Below, in pieces: positions 23,501-35,343 of a stretch of 36,250 bases of DNA (position 1 is its first letter; every line of letters starts with the position of its first letter). Both the position numbers and the translations under genes were made by a program. Location of the stretch: positions 39,620-75,869 of the forward strand of contig CAJJDP010000019.1 of the NCBI GenBank assembly GCA_905182995.1. The letters run 5' to 3'. The stretch is from Paramecium octaurelia (taxonomy: Eukaryota > Ciliophora > Oligohymenophorea > Peniculida > Parameciidae). Below the pieces are notes generated by a model that saw only the letters and a program-made list of their open reading frames with translations, was not told where the DNA came from and ran no database searches.

Positions 23501-26275
23501 TAGATGTTTAAAATACTCCTCTTTGTTTTTTTGACTTGAAGCCAACTTCTACAAACCATACTAATTCCAATTCTGCTTTCTAAGTCCTCAATTAGTTAAT
23601 CAAAGAAGATTTATAATAATAAACAAGTATCCTTCATATAATCCATACTGACAGAAACATTCAAGATTCATTCTGTGTCATTGATGTAAATATTTATTCA
23701 TACACCTCTATTGCACAAACCTCTGAGAAAATTCCTGATATTTTGTCTAATCACTTCATACCATATTATATTTATTTTAGAGAGATCCTTAATTGAGTAA
23801 CTTCTACTTTTAGCTTTGAAAATTTAAGATCACCAAACTTAGCAGCCACATATTAACATAAATCTTCTACTTCATTTTCTTTGAATATAAAAATTCATGT
23901 GCTTAGAATAGCCTCAAAAAATGTAGCCTAGGACCAAATCTGAACTAAGTCCTTATTTGAACTTGTGGATGCATTTTTCAAGTTAACAACTTGATAGGCT
24001 GTTTAACTTATCTTAGATAATAAGAGAAAAGGTTTTTTCTTATTTTTAGGTTCTTGAACGAATCTTCATTTAACGCAATTTTTAAGTTGTTAATTAGATC
24101 TATTTCGCATACTGGGCAAGAATTTGAAGTTCTGCTTATTGAATTGAGAACTCCTTATATCATTCCATATTCTCTTTTGTTATAATATATTATAGTATTT
24201 GTTTGGACTTACTGCTCATTAATTACTATAAAGTTTGAAATTACATAATAATTAAAGGGAATTTACTACATTTTTCTTGCTATAGATCTTACATAATATC
24301 TAAAAAATATTTAAGATTGCATTTACAATAGAATCAAATTTTTAACAATCTTAAAATGTCAATCCTGCTCCAGTTTTTAAAGTACGATCTAAAGTGGAAG
24401 CAGTCGAAGATCTTGCACTAGGAGTGTATGTACATCCTATTATCTATCCTTGGCACAATGCTTAAGTACCTTTAAATTGAGTGCAGGCTCCAGTTGCAAA
24501 ATTAGATAACGCTAATGCATATCATTTATCAATTATCCACTTATAAAACCATTAGTTGTGATGGTTTTATGATATTACGGCAATGCCATATAATCTGAAC
24601 GATTAATTCAGTCCAAATACAATTCTTATTTGTAGATGCAAATTTACAATCTTCTTATGCTGAATAAGATTTGCAGGCAGTTGCTATCATTAATAAACAG
24701 TTCCTTCATTATCCACTGTACAAAAATTAAATTTACCCTAGCAATTTTCATGTGTTGTTGGGATAATATTAAAACACGTTCTATCAACACAGCTACTGCC
24801 ATTACAATAACAATCACCTTTTGTTTTAGAGCTTAATTAACAATTAGATGGAACTAATGATGTACAACTATATAGGTTAGCAATGCATCCATAGCTGTAT
24901 TGTTTGAAATACAATTATTGAAATAAGTTTGCCAAGCAGAAAAAGTAAATCCATATGCTGATAATGCTCCATTTGTTCAGCCAATGCTAGCAGATGCATA
25001 AAACTTATTAAGATATGAAGTAGTGGCTGAAACCTAAAACATGATAATCCAATTTTAAAATCCCACTGTTTTCAGTTGATTTTCTAGCTGCACAATTTGT
25101 TGGTAAATTTTAATATCCTTTAATTTTCAATAAACCATCAACAGCAATATGATTACAAGCGATGCAAATTTATATAAATAAAATATATGCTTGATTTCAT
25201 TATATGGATTCTTAACATTGTGAAGTAGTTGTGAAATCTCAGAGGCAGTTGAGCAAGATTTATCAATATGAAGATCCATTTCATCCGCTTAGATACCTAT
25301 TAGCTTTCATTTAACAAGCAACTTCAAGAGTTATAGCTTCTCATTTAAGAGAAATTGCAACACATCCAGCCCCTGAATTATTCAAGTTGAAAGAAGAATG
25401 GCAGGTTTACCAATCAGTATGAGTAGTGATAATTGATGAAACTAATGCGTATTAATTCTTATAATATTCCTTTCCAAATACATATTCTATTGCTTGTATG
25501 TTTGTCGCAAATAGCTAAAGCAAATGAATTTTCGCATGTTTTTTCGACACAACCTGTGCAAGTATTTAAGAAAGCTTAACAGAGTTCATGAGTCGTGTGA
25601 TGGTATTTAATATCAATAACTAGTAAATATTAATCCAAAAATTAAAAATTATAGTTGCTGTAGTAATCGCATCATTTTTATCCTTACATTAGTACAAGAT
25701 CTATTTTATCATTCACCCTTCAATATAACGGTGAAAGTAGATAAATAAGAATTACATAAATTATGAGTATTATTCGTTGTTGAGGTATTAATACATATTT
25801 AGTCTTTAAATGTTGTTTCTCAAATTTAACAAATTGTTTGAGTTTTAACACAAGCTGCTTGAAAATTAGCAACAGAGCTTGCTCCGTTAGCAATACAACA
25901 ACTTTCTGATTTAGGATAAATCCTCTAACAAACCCTGCACAAGCTGAATTTTTTGTAATCGTAATTGGAGCATTTACACAGGTTGTATCTACGCAAGTCA
26001 AACAAGTCGGAGCATTATCAAAAATTACATCTTTGCACACACCTCCATCCCAATAACAGCAAGCAGTAGTTGTTAATTTATTCCAAAAACATTAAATTTT
26101 AATGTTCAATCACTGCAATTACTTCAGCTATTACTTCCTTCTTTAATTGTACAAGTTGAAATTACGTCTCTGCAATCTTTGTTTCCATGAACATCCAAAG
26201 ATAATATTTAATTAGATATAATTGCAAAATGAGTCTAAAGTAAAACTAAATGATTTATTTTTTCTATCTTGACAT
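20555..26275 (-). pseudogene. Decayed Paramecium surface-antigen gene, split
   Basis: These are remains of a GPI-type immobilisation (surface) antigen, the variable cysteine-rich coat protein of Paramecium. The 5' end near 26275-26170 gives a hydrophobic leader and LDVHGNKDCRDVISTCTI. Cys-rich periodic text follows in changing frames, for example ACCYWDGGVCKDVIF, CINTSTTNNTHNLCNSYL, TGACTQFKGTQALCQGQIIG, KICTTYHASCPVNKAG and, near the 3' end, TATCTLMTGCAVVNNDQTAC. Ala/Thr/Ser-rich spacing between Cys pairs is typical of the repeat domain. Many frameshifts and TGA codons interrupt it. Antigen-type text is seen at about 24340-26275 and 20580-22620; the 1.7 kb between is different (separate entry). 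Length before decay would fit a normal antigen of over 1200 residues. Confidence 0.8.
22640..24330 (-). pseudogene. BTB-like relic interrupting the surface-antigen gene
   Basis: This segment lacks the Cys-rich antigen pattern. On the minus strand it holds protein-like pieces in several frames: a CPVC-containing start near 24120, VEDLCQYVAAKFGDLKFSKL near 23840, an open stretch 23633-23166 with NVEWATESLIELAEKYNLGS, and GGSTKFIFNTQKSAVFDDLL near 23060. The ESLIELAEKYNLGSL text resembles the last helices of a BTB/POZ domain, a protein-interaction module. TGA codons separate the pieces. Whether it is an insertion into one antigen gene or lies between two antigen relics is open. Confidence 0.45.
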
Positions 26276-26323
26276 TCGATTAATTTAATTCACTATCTAT
26301 TTTCTCTTGCTTTATCTATAAAT

Positions 26324-26590
26324 TCATAGGTATCTTTTTAATACTATCTTTTCTTATCTTCTCATACTTCCCATAATAACAGCAAAATCAAGAGACCAAG
26401 AAAAATACTGAAAATAACCTAAATTTCAGTTGTCATTCCAACCTAAAGATCTCTCAGATAAAGAAGATTTTTCAAAATCATAATGAGTTGCATACAAGTT
26501 TTCTTCAAATCTGTTAGTGTATATAAATACAGTTGAGATTAGCATACAAATTGAAAAATAACTAAAATAATGATTAGTATATTTTAGCAT
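26324..26590 (-). CDS. Small membrane protein, two exons
   Basis: The model is complement(join(26324..26418, 26443..26590)), 80 residues from ATG 26590. Two hydrophobic segments are seen (FSYFSICMLISTVFIY near residues 9-24; FSWSLDFAVIMG near 54-65), with a charged tail RRQEKIVLKRYL. A 24-nt intron removes the only TGA and keeps the frame. The frame is open further upstream (KPYSYSFRKRVSFAS) without an ATG, so this may be the 3' part of a longer gene. It ends about 50 bp before the start of the antigen relic on the same strand. The family is unknown. Confidence 0.55.
26419..26442 (-). other. Predicted 24-nt intron
   Basis: Read on the minus strand it begins GTTGGAATGACAAC and ends GAAATTTAG. 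It contains an in-frame TGA, and its removal joins SERSLG to YFQYFSWSLDF without a frame change. Size and ends fit Paramecium introns, although the 5' end is GTT and not the commoner GTA. Confidence 0.6.
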
Positions 26591-27839
26591 AGAAGCGAAA
26601 CTAACTCGTTTCCTGAACGAATAAGAATAAGGCTTGGACAGTTATCTAAGCTCTTTTTTTGTATTAATTAAGAGAAGAACTTAATTTATGGTTGAAAATT
26701 GATTATTTCAATTTGTCTATAACGCCATAAAAAAGGATAACTGTTGTTAAGGTTGGGATAACAGTTTGGGCTAGAATTTTCAAAGAACGCCACTAACAAA
26801 TAGAAAAATATTGTGTTGAAAATTGATATGAAAAAAATAAGTTACCTATATTTAAAACCTTTAAACTTTCTCCTCGGGGCTTTCAAATTATATTTATTTC
26901 CTGTATGTTATTGAAGAGCTCAATCAGTTTTCAAGCTGTTTATGATCTCCAATTAAAATCCTAATATATATTCATAAACCAATCAAATTAAGAATTGTTA
27001 ACAAAAAAAAAAATTAAGAAAAAAAAATAAAATAATATCGAAACATTATTATTCCACATCCAATTCTAGTTTTGATAATTTTCATTTGACAGCTAATCAA
27101 TTAATAACAGATTTAATGATTCTATTCGATGAAAAAATATGAAAATAAAAACTATGAACCCTCTAATTTATATTAAAATTAATTTGATTAAAAAAGTAAA
27201 TTAAAAGAAAAGAACTCATTGTACATGATTATTTTTTAATAGAGATCTATTCAAAGGAAGAAGAATTGTGTAAAATAATGAATATTAAAATTTTTCTTAT
27301 TATTGTTATTTTATAGATATTGGAAATGATTATTTTTTTATTGTATTCAATTGTTAATTGAAGATTTTTCATATTCTATTACAGGAATATTAGAAGTGTT
27401 TATAACTAGAATGATTCCAGGCTATTATTGATTATAAACCGTTACTTCGCTTTTCCATCATTACTTCACTATCAAGTTTCACTCAAAATTATATGTGTTA
27501 TATCACAACAATCGTTACTCATACTTAATATTATCTTATGAAATTTATTAGATGAATTTTAAGATCATATAGATAATTTAATCTGATTATAGAAAAAGTT
27601 ACTGTAGAGATGTATCAAAACCACTCCTTAAAATTACAATGATAGATACCTTATAAGATTGTTTAAGGAGGGTTTAAATTTAATAATAAAAATAATCATT
27701 CACACCGTATTACATACATTAAAAGTACTATTGTTTTTTTGATCAATAACTAATTATGGTTGGAACTTTAAATTTTTAATAAAACAGAAAAATGTTATTT
27801 ATATCTCCAACCACAATGTTCAAGTTGAATAGAACATTA
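26591..27839. other. AT-rich intergenic region
   Basis: No supported gene. A minus-strand frame is open from 26919 to 26362 (TM-like, Leu/Ile-rich) but lacks an ATG and overlaps the two-exon gene in another frame. Near 27755-27816 a sequence like ATTATGGTTGGA is followed about 40 nt later by TCCAACCACAAT, a near-perfect inverted repeat. Confidence 0.4.
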
Positions 27840-28535
27840 ATTTGCAAAAGAAGACAATTTATGGGAGTATTGTCATGCTTATATTAATGATGGACATATG
27901 ATTCTAATTCATATATTCAAAGGAACTTAGACAAGGAATTACTAAATAATTAATTCAAAATTATCGGATCGTAACTTCTTCAATAAAATTTAAACTATTC
28001 TAAATAAGAACTTATTTTAATGTTTAACGATCTTTTTTAGAATGCTGTTAGAGTATATGAATAAATGGCTGTATAATTGAAATAAAGATAATAAAAGAGA
28101 ACTTTTTGGACTTAAACATTAGATAGTGACGTATGAAAAGAACAAAGAAATTAATCTCATTTTATCAAAGGAAGTAAAGTAAGATAATGTTTACTTTACA
28201 ATTTACAAAGACTTCAGTCCTGCAACTTAAATTATAAGCTTATGGAAGTTGAATGATCAATCGAGGATAAAGATGGCAATTGAATGAAACCATATGGAAA
28301 GCAAGATAAAATTTTGCTCTCTGGTTTTCAGGTCCAGGCGAAAGTATAGCTGTTAGAAAATGGAATTCATCAAATCTTAAGAGTAAAGAGGACGATTAGA
28401 GGGATTTATGGATTTATTAAATCTATTTCTGTTCAAGCCATCAATAATGTAGAGTTTGTAAAAATATTAAATTCGATTATTAATCAAATTAAGCACAATA
28501 AATTTGATAATATAAAAGACAAATCTTAATGAAAG
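27840..28535 (+). pseudogene. Broken gene of unknown family (first copy)
   Basis: Protein-like text appears in successive frames: EDNLWEYCHAYINDGHMILI near 27860, NAVRVYEQMAVQLKQ near 28045, VKQDNVYFTIYKDFSPATQI near 28175 and VQLLENGIHQILRVKRTIRG near 28345, ending at a TGA near 28530. The pieces are separated by frame changes and TGA codons that no short intron explains. I do not recognise the family. Sequence from 28018 on is repeated at 29447-30874. Confidence 0.4.
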
Positions 28536-29445
28536 CAAAATCTAAGTATAAAATTTGTGATAGAAATTTAATAGAAAATAGACTTATTTGATCCAAATAT
28601 TGAATTTAATGACTATGAGCTGGATTCAGTTGATAGAACTTTAAGAATTACTCTATAGATAAACAAATAAATATGAAATAGCCTAGCTTTTACAAATTGG
28701 TAGTTTACTTTTGACTTTGAGCTAAGAAAAACAAATATGTTGTTTATATTATCTAGCTGTGATTTCTTATTTGACTAATTGCCCAATTTAAATATTTTTC
28801 CTGTATTGAAATTATAGAAAATGTAAAAGCAACTGATCAAAACTAATTTTTTATTTTTATAAGTATCGAAGTATTTGGAAATATTTATGAAAAACGACTC
28901 TTATATAATCAGGATAAATAAATGAACTGAGTTATTGACTTCAATCTTCAAATAACAATCCATTTCATCAGGATAATCCACACGGTTTTTTTCTATTCCT
29001 TAATCTCATTTATTTTATAAATTTTATCATTCAAAGATAATCTATGGGTTGTTCTATAAAAATCTTCTATAGATTTATTAATGATCTTTTCTCCAAAAAC
29101 TAGTTCCTGAATGAGTATTTCAACTAACATCTCATTATTAATTTTGATCAATATTCTTCTTACCTTTTTGCTTTTTCTGAATTCACTTTGTGAAAGTTCA
29201 TTTGAAATATCAGCCAATCCCCTAAATTAAAAAGTAAATTATATTAGCGCTACTTAATTCAGAAGCATTCAAATTTATAAATATTAAGGTGTTTACAAGT
29301 TTTTCATGCTTACTGTTATAGATGTCTTTTATATATATGAATATTAGATCAAATAGACATTACACATTTCTTATAGCTAGATTAAGTTTGGCGATAACAT
29401 GAACAAGAAATAGTTTTAGTTGATTTATCTGAATAAAAAGTATTC
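28018..29445. repeat. Left copy of duplication B, ending at the N
   Basis: This is a direct repeat of 29447-30874 at an offset of 1429 bp; I see no differences in the stretches compared. It ends at the base before the N at 29446, and its partner begins at the base after it, as expected for overlapping contig ends. Confidence 0.93.
28484..29268 (-). CDS. Hypothetical protein with a homopolymer frameshift (first copy)
   Basis: From ATG 29268 the frame runs through LADISNELSQSEFRKSKKVR and YRTTHRLSLNDKIYKINEIK and then leaves its coding-like reading at a run of seven T (28986-28992 on the plus strand). Adding one base there would join it to a second frame (NRVDYPDEMDCYLKIEVNNS) open for about 168 codons to TGA 28486-28484, giving roughly 260 residues. 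Without that, the first frame ends at TGA 28950-28948. The N-terminal part is basic and helical; the rest is Phe/Ile/Asn-rich and AT-driven, so the true end is uncertain. No family is recognised. Confidence 0.45.
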
Positions 29446-29446
29446 N

Positions 29447-30874
29447 TAATGTTTAACGATCTTTTTTAGAATGCTGTTAGAGTATATGAATAAATGGCTG
29501 TATAATTGAAATAAAGATAATAAAAGAGAACTTTTTGGACTTAAACATTAGATAGTGACGTATGAAAAGAACAAAGAAATTAATCTCATTTTATCAAAGG
29601 AAGTAAAGTAAGATAATGTTTACTTTACAATTTACAAAGACTTCAGTCCTGCAACTTAAATTATAAGCTTATGGAAGTTGAATGATCAATCGAGGATAAA
29701 GATGGCAATTGAATGAAACCATATGGAAAGCAAGATAAAATTTTGCTCTCTGGTTTTCAGGTCCAGGCGAAAGTATAGCTGTTAGAAAATGGAATTCATC
29801 AAATCTTAAGAGTAAAGAGGACGATTAGAGGGATTTATGGATTTATTAAATCTATTTCTGTTCAAGCCATCAATAATGTAGAGTTTGTAAAAATATTAAA
29901 TTCGATTATTAATCAAATTAAGCACAATAAATTTGATAATATAAAAGACAAATCTTAATGAAAGCAAAATCTAAGTATAAAATTTGTGATAGAAATTTAA
30001 TAGAAAATAGACTTATTTGATCCAAATATTGAATTTAATGACTATGAGCTGGATTCAGTTGATAGAACTTTAAGAATTACTCTATAGATAAACAAATAAA
30101 TATGAAATAGCCTAGCTTTTACAAATTGGTAGTTTACTTTTGACTTTGAGCTAAGAAAAACAAATATGTTGTTTATATTATCTAGCTGTGATTTCTTATT
30201 TGACTAATTGCCCAATTTAAATATTTTTCCTGTATTGAAATTATAGAAAATGTAAAAGCAACTGATCAAAACTAATTTTTTATTTTTATAAGTATCGAAG
30301 TATTTGGAAATATTTATGAAAAACGACTCTTATATAATCAGGATAAATAAATGAACTGAGTTATTGACTTCAATCTTCAAATAACAATCCATTTCATCAG
30401 GATAATCCACACGGTTTTTTTCTATTCCTTAATCTCATTTATTTTATAAATTTTATCATTCAAAGATAATCTATGGGTTGTTCTATAAAAATCTTCTATA
30501 GATTTATTAATGATCTTTTCTCCAAAAACTAGTTCCTGAATGAGTATTTCAACTAACATCTCATTATTAATTTTGATCAATATTCTTCTTACCTTTTTGC
30601 TTTTTCTGAATTCACTTTGTGAAAGTTCATTTGAAATATCAGCCAATCCCCTAAATTAAAAAGTAAATTATATTAGCGCTACTTAATTCAGAAGCATTCA
30701 AATTTATAAATATTAAGGTGTTTACAAGTTTTTCATGCTTACTGTTATAGATGTCTTTTATATATATGAATATTAGATCAAATAGACATTACACATTTCT
30801 TATAGCTAGATTAAGTTTGGCGATAACATGAACAAGAAATAGTTTTAGTTGATTTATCTGAATAAAAAGTATTC
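29447..30874. repeat. Right copy of duplication B, starting at the N
   Basis: This is the partner of 28018-29445. It carries second copies of the broken plus-strand gene (from 29447) and of the minus-strand hypothetical gene (29913-30697). New sequence starts at 30875. Confidence 0.93.
29913..30697 (-). CDS. Hypothetical protein with a homopolymer frameshift (second copy)
   Basis: Identical to 28484-29268 at an offset of 1429 bp, including the seven-T run where the frame breaks. It probably represents the same locus assembled twice. Confidence 0.42.
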
Positions 30875-30899
30875 ACAATATATTAGATTGTCTTGAATG

Positions 30900-32452
30900 T
30901 GTTCCATAATTTAGGACAGCAAAAAACATGGTAGAAGCATACTGAATAAGTTTTGATATTCTTAAATGCAATACTTTAACTAAACGAGCTTTGGTAATTC
31001 TTAAAAGAAAGAGTTCAGAGAAGTAATTTTGAAATTATTTGAGCAATTAATTGAATCAGTTTCAATCAAAGTTTAAATAGAAAATATTGATCTCCAATAT
31101 CATGATAAGTTGCATTAAAAAATTGCAAGCATTAAGTAAAGAAGATCTAATTAATAATGTTGATCTTCTGAGTTCATAAAATAGATAGCTCCAAATAATC
31201 ACATGATAGAATGAGAGATTTAATTTAAAGATTAATCTATTGATTCAATCATTTGTCAAATGCGGATCCTCTAAAATTAATAAACTCTACTTTTCCATAA
31301 CTTATTACATCCGCCTTTAAGGCATTCATTCCAAATCAATACCTTAATTAAAATAAGATGGGTATTGAATCATAAATTATTTAACCTTAAATTTTCAAGC
31401 CATTTACGTTATATTTAAAATTTATATTCATGTAAAGTCTTCTTCTTTTTGTCTGGTAGTGATGATTAGTATATAATACTCTGGATGGTGAATAATTAGA
31501 AATAATGGTAGAGATAAGAAAGTCACACTGATAGAGTTAATTGTGTAATCTTGAACAATAAAGAAGATTTTACATATCTGGTAGTAATGATAAAACAATT
31601 AAGTTTTGGGTTAAGAAAATTAATAATGGGAATGCAATTAGACAATATCAGGTCATACAGGAAGTGTTCGATGTTTATCTTTGAATCTATCATATAATAA
31701 GCTGATATCATGTGTTTATGATAAATTATTATTAATCTTCTCATAAGATAGTAATAAAAGTTGGAAAATAATCTAAAAAGATATCAGTTCAAAGAGACGG
31801 GTATTGTTTATGTTTCATTACTGATCAAATGTTTAAATTTTAACAGAAAACAATAAATATTATGTATATTTATCAATTAAATACAACAAGTTAATAGTTT
31901 ATGATAATAGAACTAGAGGTAAACATTGATTCAGGAAAAAGGTATACTGGATTAATCCTTAAAAAGTTCATAAAAGAAAAGTAAATTCTACTAAATAATA
32001 ATGGGCTAATTATAAACTTAATTAGACTTTATAGCAATGGTTAATTCAAAACAGACAAATATTGTGCACTATTTGGTACTTTTTCATACAATGCTAGTTA
32101 TTTAGTCACATATGATAGTGATAGTTAGGAGATAACGGTAAGAAAATATAGAGAAATTGATGTGCATAAATCAAATTTCCTAGGTCGAGTGTTTATTATG
32201 AAAATATGTTTTAAATTGCATCAGATTATTGATATCAATATATATCTTTCAAAGTAACCAAAAAGTTTGATTAATAATTTAATTAATGTATTTATATAAT
32301 TTATATTATTGTATTAAAGTAAGTGGAATTATACAAAGATTTTCTAAGATTTGATTTAATGGATTCATTTTTCAAACTATTCATAATGCAATATAAATAG
32401 TTTATTCATAGTTATCCATGTTCTAGATTTATAAAATATTGAATACATGTGA
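30900..32452 (+). pseudogene. Decayed coiled-coil and WD-repeat protein
   Basis: Pieces follow the order of a second WD-protein type known in Paramecium: an N-terminal coiled region (REVILKLFEQLIESVSIKVQ near 31020; ALSKEDLINNVDLLSSQNRQ near 31135), WD repeats (FLSGSDDQYIILW near 31450; YISGSNDKTIKFWVKK near 31575; HTGSVRCLSLNLSYNKLISC near 31655) and a C-terminal blade region (KEKQILLNNNGLIINLIRLY near 31980; YLVTYDSDSQEITVRKYREI near 32100). The last frame is open from 31796 to TGA 32450-32452. Frameshifts and TGA codons separate the pieces. The family differs from the WD gene at 1484 and lacks its GEFVNYQG tail. Confidence 0.68.
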
Positions 32453-32707
32453 TAGTAAATTGATATTTATAATAAGAAAAGTATTAACTAAAATTAAATT
32501 GATGTATTTATTAATTAAATCATAGTGTGACAATAAATAGTAAAAATTCTCCATCTGATTTTTTAATGACATTAAATGTATTTTAATAAACAATCCAACA
32601 TAAGTCTTTATATCCGAAGGATTTTTCTAATTTTATATGAATTTTTGTCTTTCGATCGATACTGAATGTAAAATATCATTCATCTTAATAGATCTCTTTA
32701 AAATTTT

Positions 32708-32974
32708 ATGATGAAGTCAAACTTACAAAGCTCAAGTTTTTTCAATCACTCTAGATTGATTAAATTGACATTTTTAATTATATTCAAATTAATTGGAATC
32801 ATTTTAATAAACTCCAAATTGTATTTGTATGAAAATCAGGTCAATATTCAAATTGTTACTCAAAAACAGATAATTAAATTTATTGAGAAAGTGAAATTCC
32901 TTCCTACGCAAATATCTGCTAATTAAATTGATAATTTGATTATTCAATATCAATTTTATTATCAAAATAAATGA
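32708..32974 (+). CDS. Small hypothetical ORF, 88 residues (first copy)
   Basis: ATG 32708 to TGA 32972-32974. A hydrophobic segment (LTFLIIFKLIGIILI, residues about 20-34) is followed by a basic, AT-driven tail. It is short, unrecognised and could be chance. An identical copy lies at 34397-34663 in the duplicate. Confidence 0.25.
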
Positions 32975-33294
32975 AATTATTGATCTGCTGATAGAAATTC
33001 GACAATGATTTTATCTTTAGCATTTTTTGATCACTCAAAAGTATACACATTTCTATTCTCATTTTGTATATATTGGCTATGAATATTATACACTATTATA
33101 AGTTTCTATTATTATTAGATTTTATATTAAAAGAAGTTTTATAAGTTTGTGAAGCAATGCAAAATAATAATCTTATTTAGAATTCTCCTCTTATGAATTA
33201 ATTCAATAGATGACTACTAAAAGCATATTTAGTCATACTATTGCCATTTACCATAACAACACAACTATAATTTTAAAAGAGATAAAAAATTATT

Positions 33295-33854
33295 TCATGT
33301 GAACAATTATTAGTTTTTCTGTTAAATAGCAGAGACAATTTCATAGCAACATTTCTAACTACTATTAAGCAATTCAACACTTATTTTTATTGTTAAGTGT
33401 AGTTACTGAATTGCATTATTGCACAATAATATTAAGATTGAGTTCATAGTATCAAGAATTGTAACAAACGCAGCAAAACCTTGTTCATATAATGTTTAAT
33501 CGAAAACCCCATTTGCTACCCTGAGTTTATGTTATGGCAATTCATGTAGACCTAGAATAGAGTTATGGGATATTCTTTAATGTTACTTTAAAATGATACC
33601 AGCGTCACCATAATGATCATCTATTGCATGCTAAACTTTGGAATAATTTGTTACCTATCAGCTGTTGATTCTAATTTTATATTTTAAAATGTAATTAAGA
33701 CGCTGGTACTATATAGTGAGCTTGCGAGTTGTACTTCTGATAGCAATTGGAGCTTGAACGTATTGATACAGTTGCTCTACTTCTGATAATATTAAGCAGC
33801 TTTGCTAAATTAAAAATTCAAAGGATTTCTAATCTGGTGCTCTTACACCCATCT
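33295..33854 (-). pseudogene. Partial copy of the hypothetical gene, cut at the N
   Basis: Exon 2 onward of the gene at 34984-35650, repeated at -1689 bp and including the same internal TGA (33660-33658). The copy ends at the N within the first intron, so it lacks exon 1. It belongs to assembly duplication C. Confidence 0.55.
33369..33414. repeat. Compound inverted repeat (first copy)
   Basis: GCAATTCA followed by ACACTTA (33369-33383) pairs with TAAGTGT (33394-33400) and TGAATTGC (33407-33414), with a 10-nt loop and a 6-nt bulge, for 15 paired bases in all. It lies inside the 3' part of the hypothetical minus-strand gene. The same structure is at 35058-35103 in the second copy. Confidence 0.6.
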
Positions 33855-34396
33855 NTAAATCAAATTTCCTAGGTCGAGTGTTTATTATGAAAATATGTTT
33901 TAAATTGCATCAGATTATTGATATCAATATATATCTTTCAAAGTAACCAAAAAGTTTGATTAATAATTTAATTAATGTATTTATATAATTTATATTATTG
34001 TATTAAAGTAAGTGGAATTATACAAAGATTTTCTAAGATTTGATTTAATGGATTCATTTTTCAAACTATTCATAATGCAATATAAATAGTTTATTCATAG
34101 TTATCCATGTTCTAGATTTATAAAATATTGAATACATGTGATAGTAAATTGATATTTATAATAAGAAAAGTATTAACTAAAATTAAATTGATGTATTTAT
34201 TAATTAAATCATAGTGTGACAATAAATAGTAAAAATTCTCCATCTGATTTTTTAATGACATTAAATGTATTTTAATAAACAATCCAACATAAGTCTTTAT
34301 ATCCGAAGGATTTTTCTAATTTTATATGAATTTTTGTCTTTCGATCGATACTGAATGTAAAATATCATTCATCTTAATAGATCTCTTTAAAATTTT

Positions 34397-34663
34397 ATGA
34401 TGAAGTCAAACTTACAAAGCTCAAGTTTTTTCAATCACTCTAGATTGATTAAATTGACATTTTTAATTATATTCAAATTAATTGGAATCATTTTAATAAA
34501 CTCCAAATTGTATTTGTATGAAAATCAGGTCAATATTCAAATTGTTACTCAAAAACAGATAATTAAATTTATTGAGAAAGTGAAATTCCTTCCTACGCAA
34601 ATATCTGCTAATTAAATTGATAATTTGATTATTCAATATCAATTTTATTATCAAAATAAATGA
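34397..34663 (+). CDS. Small hypothetical ORF, 88 residues (second copy)
   Basis: Identical to 32708-32974 at +1689 bp and part of duplication C. Confidence 0.22.
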
Positions 34664-35319
34664 AATTATTGATCTGCTGATAGAAATTCGACAATGATTT
34701 TATCTTTAGCATTTTTTGATCACTCAAAAGTATACACATTTCTATTCTCATTTTGTATATATTGGCTATGAATATTATACACTATTATAAGTTTCTATTA
34801 TTATTAGATTTTATATTAAAAGAAGTTTTATAAGTTTGTGAAGCAATGCAAAATAATAATCTTATTTAGAATTCTCCTCTTATGAATTAATTCAATAGAT
34901 GACTACTAAAAGCATATTTAGTCATACTATTGCCATTTACCATAACAACACAACTATAATTTTAAAAGAGATAAAAAATTATTTCATGTGAACAATTATT
35001 AGTTTTTCTGTTAAATAGCAGAGACAATTTCATAGCAACATTTCTAACTACTATTAAGCAATTCAACACTTATTTTTATTGTTAAGTGTAGTTACTGAAT
35101 TGCATTATTGCACAATAATATTAAGATTGAGTTCATAGTATCAAGAATTGTAACAAACGCAGCAAAACCTTGTTCATATAATGTTTAATCGAAAACCCCA
35201 TTTGCTACCCTGAGTTTATGTTATGGCAATTCATGTAGACCTAGAATAGAGTTATGGGATATTCTTTAATGTTACTTTAAAATGATACCAGCGTCACCAT
35301 AATGATCATCTATTGCATG

Positions 35320-35343
35320 CTAAACTTTGGAATAATTTGTTAC
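35320..35343 (-). other. Possible 24-nt intron
   Basis: Read on the minus strand it begins GTAACAAATT and ends AAGTTTAG. Its length is a multiple of three and it contains no stop, so the frame cannot show whether it is removed. Size and ends fit. Confidence 0.4.

Larger units (their letters stand above)
32167..33854. repeat. Left copy of duplication C, ending at the N
   Basis: This is a direct repeat of 33856-35543 at an offset of 1689 bp, without visible differences. It ends at the base before the N at 33855. It begins inside the last frame of the decayed WD gene. Confidence 0.93.

Noticed and set aside
24636..24836. 66-residue plus-strand ORF
   Set aside because: It is antisense to cysteine-rich surface-antigen sequence.
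33597..33701. 10-bp inverted repeat TACCAGCGTC / GACGCTGGTA about 95 bp apart
   Set aside because: Both arms lie in a coding-like frame and the distance is large, so it is probably coincidental.
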